From: Pedobacter nototheniae
GTDB lineage: Bacteria; Bacteroidota; Bacteroidia; Sphingobacteriales; Sphingobacteriaceae
Direction: 5' to 3'
Length of the DNA stretch: 64,000 bases
NCBI RefSeq assembly: GCF_004335085.1
Contig: NZ_RQRS01000010.1
Coordinates: 111,639 to 175,638 of the forward strand
Position numbers and translations under genes: made by a program. Shown piece after piece: positions 42,390-53,300 of this stretch (positions within the stretch are counted from its first letter, which is position 1; each line of letters opens with the position of its first letter). The notes below the pieces were generated by a model. The model saw nothing but the letters and a program-made list of their open reading frames with translations, had not been told where the DNA came from and ran no database searches.

Positions 42390-42772
42390 TAAAATCTAAC
42401 TATTAGTTATTTTTCATCAGCATAATGAATGCTAAATAGCACATATAAACTCTACAGTTTAAATCCAATTATTAGGACAATCACTCTCTTCAAAAGGGCC
42501 TTTTAACAAGCCCTTAACATCTGTCGCAATTTATTTACACATTAAAATCGACCAAATAAAAATATTTAAATTACTAAAAATCAGTATATTTAAGTTGAAA
42601 TAAGCTGTTTTTAATCAAAAAATAAATCAATCGATTGATTAAATGACAGAACTTCGACAGATTTATATTTTTTCAGGCTTTATTTTTGGGCAGTTATTGC
42701 GAAAATTCAAAACCTTATTTTGGAAAGGCAATTAACTTCCGGAAATTAAAATTTAAACACACAGAAACATCC
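42390..42772. promoter_or_regulatory. Intergenic region upstream of the RND efflux operon, with palindrome
   Basis: AATCAATCGATTGATT at 42625-42640 is a perfect 16-bp palindrome about 130 bp before the efflux operon start, a plausible TetR-type operator, although no tetR gene lies next to it. AAGGGC/GCCCTT near 42496-42518 may be a weak terminator of dapF. A 30-codon open frame directly after the palindrome (42643-42735) has no recognisable features. Confidence 0.4.
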
Positions 42773-43942
42773 ATGAGAAAAGTAACAACTCTCTTTTTTA
42801 GCATAAGCATTGGTATGCTTTTGGCATCATGTGGAAATAATGATGCTGCGAAAAAAGCGGCTGCCGCAGCTGCTGCTGGGCCCCAAGCCTATCCTGTATT
42901 TGCCGTTAACGAACAATCCACAACACTTGATTCTGATTATCCCGCAACAATTGAGGGTATTCAAAATATAGATATCCGCCCGAAGGTAGATGGCTTTATT
43001 GAAAAAATATTTGTTGATGAGGGTGCTGTTGTTAAAAAAGGCCAGTTACTTTTTACCATCAATGCACCTCAATATCAGCAAGAGGTAAGAACAGCAAGTG
43101 CCGCAATTAGTAGTGCTGAAGCTGATGTAAATGCAGCTCAATTGCAGGTAAATAAAACAAAACCCCTTGTTGATAAAGATATTATTAGTAAATATGAGCT
43201 TGATGCAGCCCAGTTAACTTTGCAAAGCAAAAAAGCTGCATTAGCACAAGCCAGAGCATCTTTAGCAAATGCAAAAGTTAATTTAGGTTATACAACAATT
43301 ACAAGTCCGGTGGATGGTGTGGTTGGGAGTTTGCCATTTAAAACAGGAAGTTTAGTAAGCAGTAGTAGCACGCAGCCGCTTACTACGGTATCAAACACAT
43401 CCAAAGTTTATGCTTACTTCTCATTAAACGAGAAAGATTTATTAGATTTTTCTAAAGTTTACAAAGGTGCAACGCTTGCACAACAAATGAAAAATATTCC
43501 GCCAGTTAGCTTAGTGCTTGCAGATGGAACTATATATGCAGAAAATGGTCGCATAGAATCTATTAACGGTCAAATTAACACCAATACTGGTTCTGCAAGT
43601 TTAAGGGCTACTTTTCCAAATCCAATCTCTTTATTAAAAAGTGGGGCCAGTGCTTCGGTAAGAATTCCACGTCATGTTGAAAACGCAATTCTGATTCCAC
43701 AAAAATCAACAATTGATTTACAAGGTAAAAAGTTTGTATACATTTTGGGCGATTCTGCTAAAGTTGTAAATACAGAAATTCAAATTATGAATTTAGCCAA
43801 AGGGAATTTCTACGTAGTTACCAAGGGCCTTAAAGTTGGTGATAAAGTTGTTTTGGAAGGTTTCCAAACTTTAAAAGATGGCACCAAAATTAAGCCTGAA
43901 GAAAAGAGTGCCGATTCAGTTTATGCTGATATAAAAAAATAA
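42773..43942 (+). CDS. RND efflux periplasmic adaptor lipoprotein (AcrA/MexA-like)
   Basis: From the ATG at 42773 the protein has 389 residues, starting MRKVTTLFFSISIGMLLASC with the lipobox Cys at residue 20. The order is that of membrane fusion proteins: a first half-lipoyl motif (IDIRPKVDGFIEKIFVDEGA, VVKKGQLLFTIN), a helical hairpin (EVRTASAAISSAEADVNAAQ, AALAQARASLANAKVN), a second half-lipoyl (TTITSPVDGVVGSLPFKTG), and beta-barrel and membrane-proximal domains ending VVLEGFQTLKDGTKI. An in-frame ATG at 42686 gives no signal and is rejected. First gene of a three-gene efflux operon. Confidence 0.94.
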   Translation: MRKVTTLFFSISIGMLLASCGNNDAAKKAAAAAAAGPQAYPVFAVNEQSTTLDSDYPATIEGIQNIDIRPKVDGFIEKIFVDEGAVVKKGQLLFTINAPQYQQEVRTASAAISSAEADVNAAQLQVNKTKPLVDKDIISKYELDAAQLTLQSKKAALAQARASLANAKVNLGYTTITSPVDGVVGSLPFKTGSLVSSSSTQPLTTVSNTSKVYAYFSLNEKDLLDFSKVYKGATLAQQMKNIPPVSLVLADGTIYAENGRIESINGQINTNTGSASLRATFPNPISLLKSGASASVRIPRHVENAILIPQKSTIDLQGKKFVYILGDSAKVVNTEIQIMNLAKGNFYVVTKGLKVGDKVVLEGFQTLKDGTKIKPEEKSADSVYADIKK

Positions 43943-43987
43943 CATTTAAATACCTACCGGTTTTTTGACCGGACGAAATTTGCATAT

Positions 43988-46900
43988 ATGTTTAAGAAAT
44001 TTATAGAGAGGCCGGTTTTATCAACGGTTATATCCATCATCATCGTAATACTCGGTGTGTTAGGTTTAGCTACATTACCGGTTTCGCAATACCCTGAAAT
44101 TGCACCTCCAACAGTTCAGGTATCAACCTCATACCAAGGTGCCAACGCAGATGTAGTAATGAGTAGCGTTGTTGTTCCGCTCGAAGAACAAATTAATGGT
44201 GTAGAAGACATGACTTACATGACATCTACAGCTAGTAACGATGGTACTGCAACCATTACTGTAAATTTTAAATTGGGAACAAATCCCGATTTAGCTGCAG
44301 TAAACGTACAAAATAGGGTAGCAAGGGCAACAAGCTTACTTCCTGCAGAGGTTACAAAATCCGGTGTTATTACCGCTAAAAGACAGGCCAGTAACGTACT
44401 TATCTTCGGTATTTATAGTGATGATCCTTCTTATGATCAGAAATTTTTACAGAATTACGCCAACATTAATATCATCCCTCAAATTAAACGTATTAATGGT
44501 GTAGGTGATGCAAGTGCTTTCGGTACTTTGGATTACACCATGCGTATTTGGTTAAAACCAGATGTAATGGCTACTTACGGTTTAGTACCGAATGATGTAA
44601 GTGTTGCGTTGGCTGAACAAAACGTTGAGGCTGCGCCTGGTCAATTTGGTGAGCAAGGGAAACAAGCTTTTCAGTATACGTTAAAATATACTGGTCGTTT
44701 AAAAGATGAGGCTGAGTTTAGCAACATTATTATCAGAAGTGATGCAAACGGACAAGTTCTTCGTTTAAAAGATGTAGCCAGAATTGAGCTTGGTGCACAA
44801 AGTTATGCAAGTTCTGTTATGTTTAATGGTAAGCCTGCATTGGGTATTGCAATTAACCAAACCGCTGGATCTAACGCTAAGGAAGTAATCGAAAACTCTA
44901 TTAAAACCTTGGATGAAGCTTCAAAAACTTTCCCAAAAGGTGTACACTATACTGCGTTGGTTAACGTTAACGATTTCCTTGATGCATCAATTGAAAAGGT
45001 GATCCACACCTTAATTGAAGCATTTATTTTGGTTTTCTTGGTTGTATTTATTTTCCTTCAAGATTTCCGTTCTACATTAATTCCTGCCATCAGTGTACCG
45101 GTGGCAATTATTGGTACTTTCTTCTTTTTAAGTTTATTTGGTTTTACCATTAACTTATTAACGTTGTTTGCCCTCGTCCTCGCCATTGGTATTGTGGTGG
45201 ATGATGCTATTGTGGTGGTAGAGGCGGTCCACGCCAAACTCGATCACGGTTATAAGGATGCTAAAAAAGCAACGATAGATGCCATGGACGATATTAGTGG
45301 TGCCATTATTTCAATCACCTTGGTTATGGCAGCCGTGTTTATTCCAGTAAGTTTTATCTCAGGATCTTCTGGAGTATTTTACAAACAATTCGGCTTAACA
45401 CTAGCCATCTCTATTATTTTATCAGCAATTAACGCCCTAACTTTAAGTCCGGCTTTATGTGCCTTGTTCTTAAAACCCCACAAGGAAGAGCATGAAGTTT
45501 CGAAAAGTTTCTTACAACGTTTTTACACCGCATTTAATACATCATTTGATGCTGTTACTGGTAAATATAAAAAATCAGTGGGTTTCTTATCCCGTAAAAA
45601 ATGGCTGGTTGGTTTAGGCATTGCTTTCTTTACAGTTGTTTTAGTTTGGACAATGAATACCACTCCAAAAGGTTTTGTTCCGAATGAGGATTTAGGTACC
45701 ATCATGTCTGATATTTCATTGCCACCATCAACTTCTCAGGAAGCAACCAATGTGGTTATTGCAAAAATCGACAGTATTGCACACTCTATTCCAGAGATTA
45801 AAAACTCTTTAAGGGTAGTGGGTAGAAGTATGATTAGTGGTTCTGGTAGTTCTTATGGTATGGTAATCGCGAGGTTGGCACCATGGGATGAACGTAAGCG
45901 TGATGTTAAAGCCATAATTGGAGAATTATTTGCTAAAACAGCAGGTATTAAAGGGGCAAAAATTATTTTCTTTGCTCCACCAACAATTCAAGGTTTTGGT
46001 ACCAGTGGTGGTTTCGAATTTCAATTACAGGATAAAACTGGTGGTGATATTAAAAAATTTAATGATGTTGGTAATGCCTTTTTGGCGGCATTAAGTAAAC
46101 GTCCTGAAATACAATATGCATCAACATCATTTAACCCAAATTTTCCTCAATATCAAATTGATGTAAATGTTGCTAAAGTAAAACAAGCAGGTTTAACTGT
46201 AAGTGATGTTTTAGGTGTACTACAAGGTTATTATGGTGGTGTTTACGCTTCAAACTTCAATAAATATGGTAAACAATTTAGGGTTATGTACCAGGCAGAT
46301 GCTCAGTATCGTGCCAACCAACAAAGTTTAACCAGAATATATGTAAGGAACTCTAGCGGAACAATGGCTCCAATTTCTGAATTTATCAATTTGGAAAAAG
46401 TTTATGGTCCACAAGCAATTTCACGTTTCAACTTATTTACCTCAATTGCGGTAACAGGTAATCCAAATGCTGGTTACAGTTCTGGTGATGCTTTGAAAGC
46501 TGTACAAGAGGAAGCTGCAATTCATTTACCAACAGGTTATGGATACGAATTCTCAGGTTTATCACGTGAGGAAATGAGCAGTGGTAGTCAAACCATATTC
46601 ATCTTTTTACTGTGCGTAATCTTCGTTTACTTTTTACTTTGTGCACAATACGAAAGTTATATTTTACCACTTGCAGTATTAATTTCTCTACCAATAGGTT
46701 TAGCTGGTGTATTCGTTTTTGATAAAATATTTGGAGTAGATAATAACATTTATACTCAAATTACATTGATTATGCTTGTTGGTTTGCTCGCCAAAAACGC
46801 GATTCTGATTGTAGAATACGCAGTTGATAGGAGAAGAAAAGGAATGAGTATTGTTAATGCCGCTATTGATGGTGCAACAGCTCGTTTACGTCCCATTTTA

Positions 46901-47164
46901 ATGACATCCTTCGCCTTTATTTTAGGCTTATTACCATTAATGTTATCAACAGGTGTTGGTGCTTCAGGAAATAAATCAATTGGTACGGGTGCTGTTGGTG
47001 GTATGTTAATTGGTACTATATTCGGAGTATTTGTAATTCCTGCGTTGTTTATTATTTTCCAAACGCTGCAAGAAAAAGTTAGCAATAAATCTCCTTTTGA
47101 TGAGGGTATTGAGCGTGAGCAAACAGCAGAAGAGTATGAGTTAGCGGTTAACCGTCAACATTAA
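43988..47164 (+). CDS. RND multidrug efflux pump, inner-membrane permease (AcrB-like)
   Basis: The 1058-residue protein has the usual HAE1 length and opening (MFKKFIERPVLSTVISIIIV). The proton-relay aspartate pair is in LAIGIVVDDAIVVVEAVHAK (about 400-410), and helices repeat in the two halves, including GLLAKNAILIVEYAV near 937-951 with the partner Lys and RLRPILMTSFAFILGLLPL. It exports hydrophobic compounds using the proton gradient, with the adaptor upstream (45 bp) and outer-membrane channel downstream (12 bp). Substrate not deducible. Confidence 0.97.
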   Translation: MFKKFIERPVLSTVISIIIVILGVLGLATLPVSQYPEIAPPTVQVSTSYQGANADVVMSSVVVPLEEQINGVEDMTYMTSTASNDGTATITVNFKLGTNPDLAAVNVQNRVARATSLLPAEVTKSGVITAKRQASNVLIFGIYSDDPSYDQKFLQNYANINIIPQIKRINGVGDASAFGTLDYTMRIWLKPDVMATYGLVPNDVSVALAEQNVEAAPGQFGEQGKQAFQYTLKYTGRLKDEAEFSNIIIRSDANGQVLRLKDVARIELGAQSYASSVMFNGKPALGIAINQTAGSNAKEVIENSIKTLDEASKTFPKGVHYTALVNVNDFLDASIEKVIHTLIEAFILVFLVVFIFLQDFRSTLIPAISVPVAIIGTFFFLSLFGFTINLLTLFALVLAIGIVVDDAIVVVEAVHAKLDHGYKDAKKATIDAMDDISGAIISITLVMAAVFIPVSFISGSSGVFYKQFGLTLAISIILSAINALTLSPALCALFLKPHKEEHEVSKSFLQRFYTAFNTSFDAVTGKYKKSVGFLSRKKWLVGLGIAFFTVVLVWTMNTTPKGFVPNEDLGTIMSDISLPPSTSQEATNVVIAKIDSIAHSIPEIKNSLRVVGRSMISGSGSSYGMVIARLAPWDERKRDVKAIIGELFAKTAGIKGAKIIFFAPPTIQGFGTSGGFEFQLQDKTGGDIKKFNDVGNAFLAALSKRPEIQYASTSFNPNFPQYQIDVNVAKVKQAGLTVSDVLGVLQGYYGGVYASNFNKYGKQFRVMYQADAQYRANQQSLTRIYVRNSSGTMAPISEFINLEKVYGPQAISRFNLFTSIAVTGNPNAGYSSGDALKAVQEEAAIHLPTGYGYEFSGLSREEMSSGSQTIFIFLLCVIFVYFLLCAQYESYILPLAVLISLPIGLAGVFVFDKIFGVDNNIYTQITLIMLVGLLAKNAILIVEYAVDRRRKGMSIVNAAIDGATARLRPILMTSFAFILGLLPLMLSTGVGASGNKSIGTGAVGGMLIGTIFGVFVIPALFIIFQTLQEKVSNKSPFDEGIEREQTAEEYELAVNRQH

Positions 47165-47176
47165 TTTTTTAAGAAC

Positions 47177-48577
47177 ATGACATTCAGATATAAGCAATCA
47201 TTATTAATCGGTTTTACCATACTTACCTTAAGTGCCTGCGTAACTCAAAAATACAATCGCCCTCAGGTAAAAAGCGAAAACCTTTATCGTGATCAAAACA
47301 CTACGGATACGGCAACTATCGCTAATTTGCAATGGAAAAGCTTATTTAGCGATACCACACTTCAATCGTTAATACAACAGGGGATAGATGAAAATTTAGA
47401 CCTTAAGCAAGCTATTGAGCGAATTAAAATTGCAGAAGCAACCTTACAACAAAGTCGTGCAGCACTTTTACCAAGCTTACAAGGCGATTTATCTGTAACG
47501 GATGCTAAACAATCCAAAGCGGCATTAAACTTTCCGGCAGGTGTAAACATTGATTTAGAAACCCAAACTTATAAAGCACAACTAAGCACCAGTTGGGAAG
47601 CCGACATTTGGGGAAAATTAAGCAGCGCAAAACGCGGTGCTTACGCTACTTTATTACAAAGTGATGCGGCAAAAAGAGCTGTACAAACTCAATTAATTGC
47701 AAACATTGCCAATAACTATTACAGCCTTTTGGCTTTAGATAAACAATTAGCAATTACAGAGCAAACAATCAAAATCAGACAAACTGATGTAGAAACTATG
47801 AAGGCCTTAAAAGAAGGCGCAATAGTTAACGGTGCTGCAGTTGTACAAAGTGAAGCTAATTTATATGCTGCACAAGTAACACTACCTGATTTAAAGAGAA
47901 GCATTAAGGAAACCGAGAATGCTTTGAGTATTTTATTGGCTAGAGGCCCGGGAAGCATCAATCGTACTTCACTGGATCAGCAAGTACCGTTTACCAATTT
48001 ACAAACAGGTGTATCCGCACAATTGTTGCAAAACCGCCCTGATGTAATTGCTGCCGAGTTAGGTTTTAGGGCTGCATTTGAAAATACAAACGTTGCAAAA
48101 ACCTATTTTTATCCTGCTTTAACTTTAACAGCAAGCGGTGGTTTATCTAGTTTACAGTTAAAAGATTTCTTTAGCAATTCTGTTTTTTACAATTTAGTGG
48201 GTGGTTTAACGCAGCCAATTTTTGCTAAAGGACAAAATAAAGCACGATTAAAAACTGCGCAAGCACAACAACAACAAGCTTTTTATACTTTTCAACAAAC
48301 ACTTTTAACTGGAGGCCAGGAAGTATCAAATGCTTTATATGCTTATCAAACAGCAGATGAAAAGGAAGTTACCAGAACAAAGCAGGTAGCATCTTTAACT
48401 AAAGCAGTAGATTTTACAAAAGAATTATTACGTTATAGTTCATCAACAAATTATACTGATGTTTTAACTTCTGAACAAAGTTTATTAACCGCTCAATTAA
48501 GCAGCATTAATGATCGCTTACAGAAATTACAATCTATCGTGAATTTATACCGTGCACTGGGCGGTGGTTGGAAATAA
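47177..48577 (+). CDS. RND efflux outer-membrane factor (TolC/NodT family lipoprotein)
   Basis: The 466-residue protein has a lipoprotein signal (MTFRYKQSLLIGFTILTLSAC, Cys21) followed by QKYNRPQV, a typical NodT opening. Two long helical regions repeat (LDLKQAIERIKIAEATLQQS and NLYAAQVTLPDLKRSIKETE in the first half; QAQQQQAFYTFQQTLLTGGQ and DVLTSEQSLLTAQLSSINDR in the second). The motif LLQNRPDVIAAELGFRAAF is diagnostic of the family. It forms the outer-membrane exit duct for the pump encoded upstream. A strong terminator follows. Confidence 0.95.
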   Translation: MTFRYKQSLLIGFTILTLSACVTQKYNRPQVKSENLYRDQNTTDTATIANLQWKSLFSDTTLQSLIQQGIDENLDLKQAIERIKIAEATLQQSRAALLPSLQGDLSVTDAKQSKAALNFPAGVNIDLETQTYKAQLSTSWEADIWGKLSSAKRGAYATLLQSDAAKRAVQTQLIANIANNYYSLLALDKQLAITEQTIKIRQTDVETMKALKEGAIVNGAAVVQSEANLYAAQVTLPDLKRSIKETENALSILLARGPGSINRTSLDQQVPFTNLQTGVSAQLLQNRPDVIAAELGFRAAFENTNVAKTYFYPALTLTASGGLSSLQLKDFFSNSVFYNLVGGLTQPIFAKGQNKARLKTAQAQQQQAFYTFQQTLLTGGQEVSNALYAYQTADEKEVTRTKQVASLTKAVDFTKELLRYSSSTNYTDVLTSEQSLLTAQLSSINDRLQKLQSIVNLYRALGGGWK

Positions 48578-48592
48578 GTAATAACAACCTTA

Positions 48593-48636
48593 AACAATAA
48601 AGGCATCTTGGTAATCAGGATGCCTTTATTGTTTTT
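48593..48636 (+). terminator. Terminator of the RND efflux operon
   Basis: AACAATAAAGGCATC pairs with GATGCCTTTATTGTT over 15 bp with an 11-base loop and a trailing T-run. Confidence 0.9.
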
Positions 48637-48712
48637 AAATATATGATCGCCAACTCAACTTACTACTTTCAACATTTTTCGTTGTAAATAAATAAGTCTT
48701 TCCTTCTATTCA

Positions 48713-49654
48713 TCACAAAGTTTTGGGCTGTTTCGCTTTGCGATATTTAGAAAAGTTAATAAGTAAAACACTTGCTAAAATTACAAATAAGCCCCCGGCT
48801 TGCAACCAAGAAATTTCTTCGTTGGCAATTAATACCCCCAATAATAATGCAATAACCGGATTAACATATGCATAGGTGCTTACTTGGGTGGCAGTTTTAA
48901 CTTTAAGTAACCATACATAAGCGCTGAAAGCAACAATAGAACCAAAAATAATTAGGTAAATCATAGAGTACCAAGCTTCGGCTGGAACAGCGGAAATATT
49001 AAAATGCGCTGGCTCTTTAGCAATTAAACTTACAGGAATAAATGCAATACCTGCAATTAACATTTGCCAAGTTGTATTTACCGTTGCCGAGTTTCCACTG
49101 GCTTTGTACTTGGAATAAAGTGAACCGCCAGCCCACATTACCGAACCTAAAATAACAACGCCCATTGCGGGAAGATTTTCTGCACTCCCTCCATTTAATG
49201 AGTGTGAAAATTGCTCGCCAAAAAGAAGAAGAACACCCAAAAAGCCAATAATTAACCCCACAATTGTTGGAGTGCTTTTAAAATTAACTTTCCAATGCGA
49301 AACATCCAGCAAAACAAACCAAACTGGTGCAGCGGATACTAAAATTGCTGCAACCGCACTTGGTACCATTTGTTCTGCCCAAATTAAACTTCCGTTAGCT
49401 CCAAACAAAATCATTAAACCACTAATACCAGATTGCTTAATATCCTTAATTACCCAAATTTTTTCGCCCTTAATTAAGCACCATACCATCATAATTAATC
49501 CGGCGATAGTAAAACGTACAGCGCCAAGCAAAAATGGTGGGATGCTGTGCACTGCAATACGAATAAAGAAATATGTAGAGCCCCATACAATATAAACTAA
49601 TGCAAAGGCAATTATTACCTTTAATGTTGATGGTTTTTGAGATATAGATGTCAT
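48713..49654 (-). CDS. EamA/DMT family transporter
   Basis: The 313-residue protein has ten predicted membrane helices in two EamA repeats. The first starts VIIAFALVYIVWGSTYFFIR (WGSTYFFIR is common to the family) and the second MGVVILGSVMWAGGSLYSKY, ending with AYVNPVIALLLGVLIANEE. Members export or import amino acids and metabolites. An Lrp/AsnC regulator gene lies 10 bp upstream on the same strand, so amino-acid-responsive expression is likely, and an amino-acid exporter role is reasonable but not shown. Confidence 0.9.
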   Translation of the reverse strand: MTSISQKPSTLKVIIAFALVYIVWGSTYFFIRIAVHSIPPFLLGAVRFTIAGLIMMVWCLIKGEKIWVIKDIKQSGISGLMILFGANGSLIWAEQMVPSAVAAILVSAAPVWFVLLDVSHWKVNFKSTPTIVGLIIGFLGVLLLFGEQFSHSLNGGSAENLPAMGVVILGSVMWAGGSLYSKYKASGNSATVNTTWQMLIAGIAFIPVSLIAKEPAHFNISAVPAEAWYSMIYLIIFGSIVAFSAYVWLLKVKTATQVSTYAYVNPVIALLLGVLIANEEISWLQAGGLFVILASVLLINFSKYRKAKQPKTL

Positions 49655-49664
49655 TTTGGTCGAA

Positions 49665-50147
49665 TTATTTTTCGGGGATAACCAGTTGTTGTTGTTCTTT
49701 TACGGTTTCCAAAACAATAGTTGTTCTAGTACTTAACATGTTTGGAATTTTACTGAAATGTGTACGCATAATCTCCATAAGGGATGCTGAATCATACGTT
49801 CGGATTTTAACCAGATAACAATCATCACCGGCAATATGATGCACTTCTTGCACCTGAGGAATGGCAGTTAAACCTTCTGTAATTTTTAAATCGCCACCAG
49901 GACCAGCATTAAACTTTATAAAAATAAAGGCCAATAACTTTTGCCCCAGTGCAGCGGGATTAATCCGAGTAGTAAATTGTTGGATTACATTTTTTTGTTC
50001 CAGCTTTTTCACACGTTCCAATATGCCAGAAGGCGCCATGCCAAGTTCTCGGGCTAAATCTGCATTCGAAATACGTGCATTATCCTGTAAAAGCGATAAT
50101 ATCTGTAAATCTATTTTGTCCAAAGAAAATTCATTTCCTAAAATCAT
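49665..50147 (-). CDS. Lrp/AsnC family transcriptional regulator
   Basis: From the ATG at 50145-50147 the protein has 160 residues. The helix-turn-helix is in LSLLQDNARISNADLARELG followed by MAPSGILERVKKLEQKNVI, and the C-terminal RAM ligand-binding domain contains VQEVHHIAGDDCYLVKIRTY. It probably senses an amino acid and regulates the EamA transporter gene starting 10 bp downstream. An ATG at 50231 would add a hydrophobic tract of 28 residues that is not part of the family. Confidence 0.93.
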   Translation of the reverse strand: MILGNEFSLDKIDLQILSLLQDNARISNADLARELGMAPSGILERVKKLEQKNVIQQFTTRINPAALGQKLLAFIFIKFNAGPGGDLKITEGLTAIPQVQEVHHIAGDDCYLVKIRTYDSASLMEIMRTHFSKIPNMLSTRTTIVLETVKEQQQLVIPEK

Positions 50148-50374
50148 TCTGCAATATAACAACAAAACAGAATAATATTCAAAATAAAATAAAAATAAAT
50201 GAATAATCAACAAAATAGAGACTATATACAAGGCATTCTATACATAATATTAAAAAAACAAAGCATACAGAAACCTATCTACATTTTAAAATATAAGATT
50301 AAATGCAAATGTTTTTATTTAAAGCACTGGTCACTAAATAGTTTATTTGTATTTTGGCACTATCATTTTTTAAT

Positions 50375-53300
50375 ATGCGCATCTCAAAATATCTATTGCT
50401 TTTTGCAGCACTCCTGTGTTTCAATACATTATTAGCTCAAACTTTTACCGTTACCAGCAACGCAGATAGCGGCCCAGGTACGTTAAGAGATGGTTTAACA
50501 CAAGCAGCAATAGCGAATAGAACCACTCCTTTTACAATTAATTTCCAGTTACCAGGCAATCCCAGTGATAATGCAAATAGAACAATCAGGCTTAGAACGG
50601 CACTGCCCATTATTACCTCAAATGTAATTATTGATGGTTCATCACAAACCGCATGGCCTGCGCTTGGTGTTTCGGGTGCCAAGGTAATTTTAGAGCCTGA
50701 ATATCCAAATTCTACCTTTTCTGGTTTAGTTATTGGCCAATATTCTTCTACCTCAATTCAAACTTCTGGCGTGGAAATTTATGGCTTATACATTCGAAAT
50801 TTCGCTTCTTTTACCAACTTACAAAATGTAAACACCGCACAAGGATCAGGGATAGTAATTGATTATCGTGCGAGCGATATCACCATTGGTAAACCAGGAA
50901 AGGGAAACGTAATTGGCGGTAATATCAATGGAATTTTGATTCAGAATTCTTATTACTACAATAACAATACCGCGGCGAAAATTAAAATACAATCTAACCT
51001 TATTGGAGTTATTTATGATGGGATAACTGCAAACACAAACGTAACAGGCTTATCAGCAAGCCTATACGACTGCTCACTTGATTTAGGTGGTGATAATGCC
51101 GGAGAAAGTAACGTGATTGCAGCAAATAAAATTAACGTAGATATTAAACGATATTACTCATCCACTACTCGTTTTGATATTAACATTATCAACAATAAAA
51201 TTGGTGTGGATTACACTGGCATCAAAGATTTTCATGAGCTGCCGATTTTTCTTTCATCTTCTTCACTTGAGCTTGCAGGAATTAAAGTGGATGCTTCAAA
51301 TTCAGCTCTTTATATAAGAAATAACGTGGTTGGAGGAAATCGTACCGTTGGTATTTCCATTGCAAACGCAGATTTTATTTTAACTGGAAACTCAGTTGGC
51401 GCTAGTGCCAATGGAAGCATTCCAATGGGTAATGGAATCGGCATAAAAATAGAAACCAATGGTGGCGGAACAATCGGTGGCGCTACAACTGCCGAAACGA
51501 ATATTATCGCCAATAACACTTATGGCATAGAAACCGTATCCACCAGACCAGTAAAAATTACCCGAAACAGTATGTTTTGCAACAGTAAATTTGGAATTGG
51601 CAAAACGTTGAGCATTTTACAACCTTATATTCAGATTTTAAAAAAGCGAGCAAATTATGTTGCTGGACGGGCAACTCCAAACTCTGAAGTAGAATTGTTC
51701 TTTTCACAAAGATGTGGAGATTTATGCGAAGGTAAAACTTATATTGCCACTGTACAGGCTGGAAGTGATGGGAGATGGGAATATAATGGTGCTGTTGCTG
51801 GAAGCGTAGTAGCTACAGCAAGTTTATTAAATGCAACAACTTCTCCATTTTCAACTGCAGATTTATTGCCAAACGAAGCAATTGTTGAGCCCGTTACTTG
51901 CAATTCTAATGGCTCTATTACTATTGCCGAACCACGTGAAGGCTTTACATTTGATTGGGTTAAAATAGAAACAGATGGTAGCCGTGTGCCAAAAGGTAGC
52001 ACTCAAAGTATTTCAGGTTTGGATGTAGGCACTTATGAAGTAACTATTGATGACGGCTGTAAACCTTTTTCTACTGTTTTTATAATTAAAGATCAGAAAC
52101 TTACAAAACCCACCATAAATGCGCCAACTCCAATCTGCGGGCAAACTTCATTTTCTTTTAGTGCTGAAGTTTTAAGAGGGAAAGGTGTTATCTCCTATTC
52201 GTGGATTAATACCGCAACCAACGCTGTAGTAAGCGCCACCAATCCTGCTAATTTACCAGAAGGGAATTATCTTGTTAGAGTTAAGGATGAGGCTGGCTGT
52301 ACGCTTGATTCTGATCCTGTTGATATCAGAAGGAAACCAAAACCTATAATTACCAGCACAACAACACCAATTTCAGCAACATGCGGACAAAATAATGGTG
52401 CTGTGAAAGGTTTAAGAATTACAGATGTTACAGGCATAGCTACTTATAAATGGGTTAAAAACGATCCGCTTACTGGCATACCTGGAACAGCAACTATTTC
52501 GATAGATTTGGATTTAGAAAATGTAGAATCTGGTGCTTATACATTATACGTTTCTGATCAAGGGCAATGTTCTCCTAATGTTTCTCAAACTTTCTATGTT
52601 GGCATTATTAACAACATTGCCATTAGTGATGCAGGGCTTAATACACCAACAACTTGCGACAATAACAATGGCGTTTTAGATTTTATCTCCATCGCAAATG
52701 CAGATACTTATGAATGGTTTGGCCCAAATGGAGCGAGCTTAAAAAAAGGGACCTATTCAAGCGGAACTTCATTGCGAATCGCAAATCTAGCTCCAGGATC
52801 TTATCGTTTACAGGCAACAAACAGCTTATCAAGTTGTGCACCTGTAAGTAAGTCATTTGTAGTTTTAGCAACTCCAAAAACTATATATACTTATACTGCA
52901 ACACCAAATAATACAACTTGCGAATTAATTAACGGTAGTATTTTAATAAATTTTTCTTCTGTTTTACCTTCAAGATTTGAATGGAGAGACGAATCAGGAA
53001 ATTTAGTTTCTGGCAGCACCAGAACTGCAACAAGCATTCAACTCAAAAATATTCCAGCTGGAAACTATAAAATGTATGCTTATGATATTAATGGTTGCGA
53101 AACTATTTTCGGCCCCTATAGTATAAATGTAACACCGAAACTTAGTATCGTAGCAAGAACGGGCACTTCTGTTGATGATGGTTGTACATTGCAACGTGGA
53201 TCCATTAAAGGAGTAACTGTAGTTGGCGGTATTCCTCCATACGATTTTAAATGGTTAAACGAAGCTGGTGAAACTGTTCAATCTACACAAGATTTAATTA

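Noticed and set aside
42643..42735. 30-codon frame after the palindrome, considered as a remnant regulator
   Set aside because: Too short, no helix-turn-helix, and no similarity to TetR starts that I can see.
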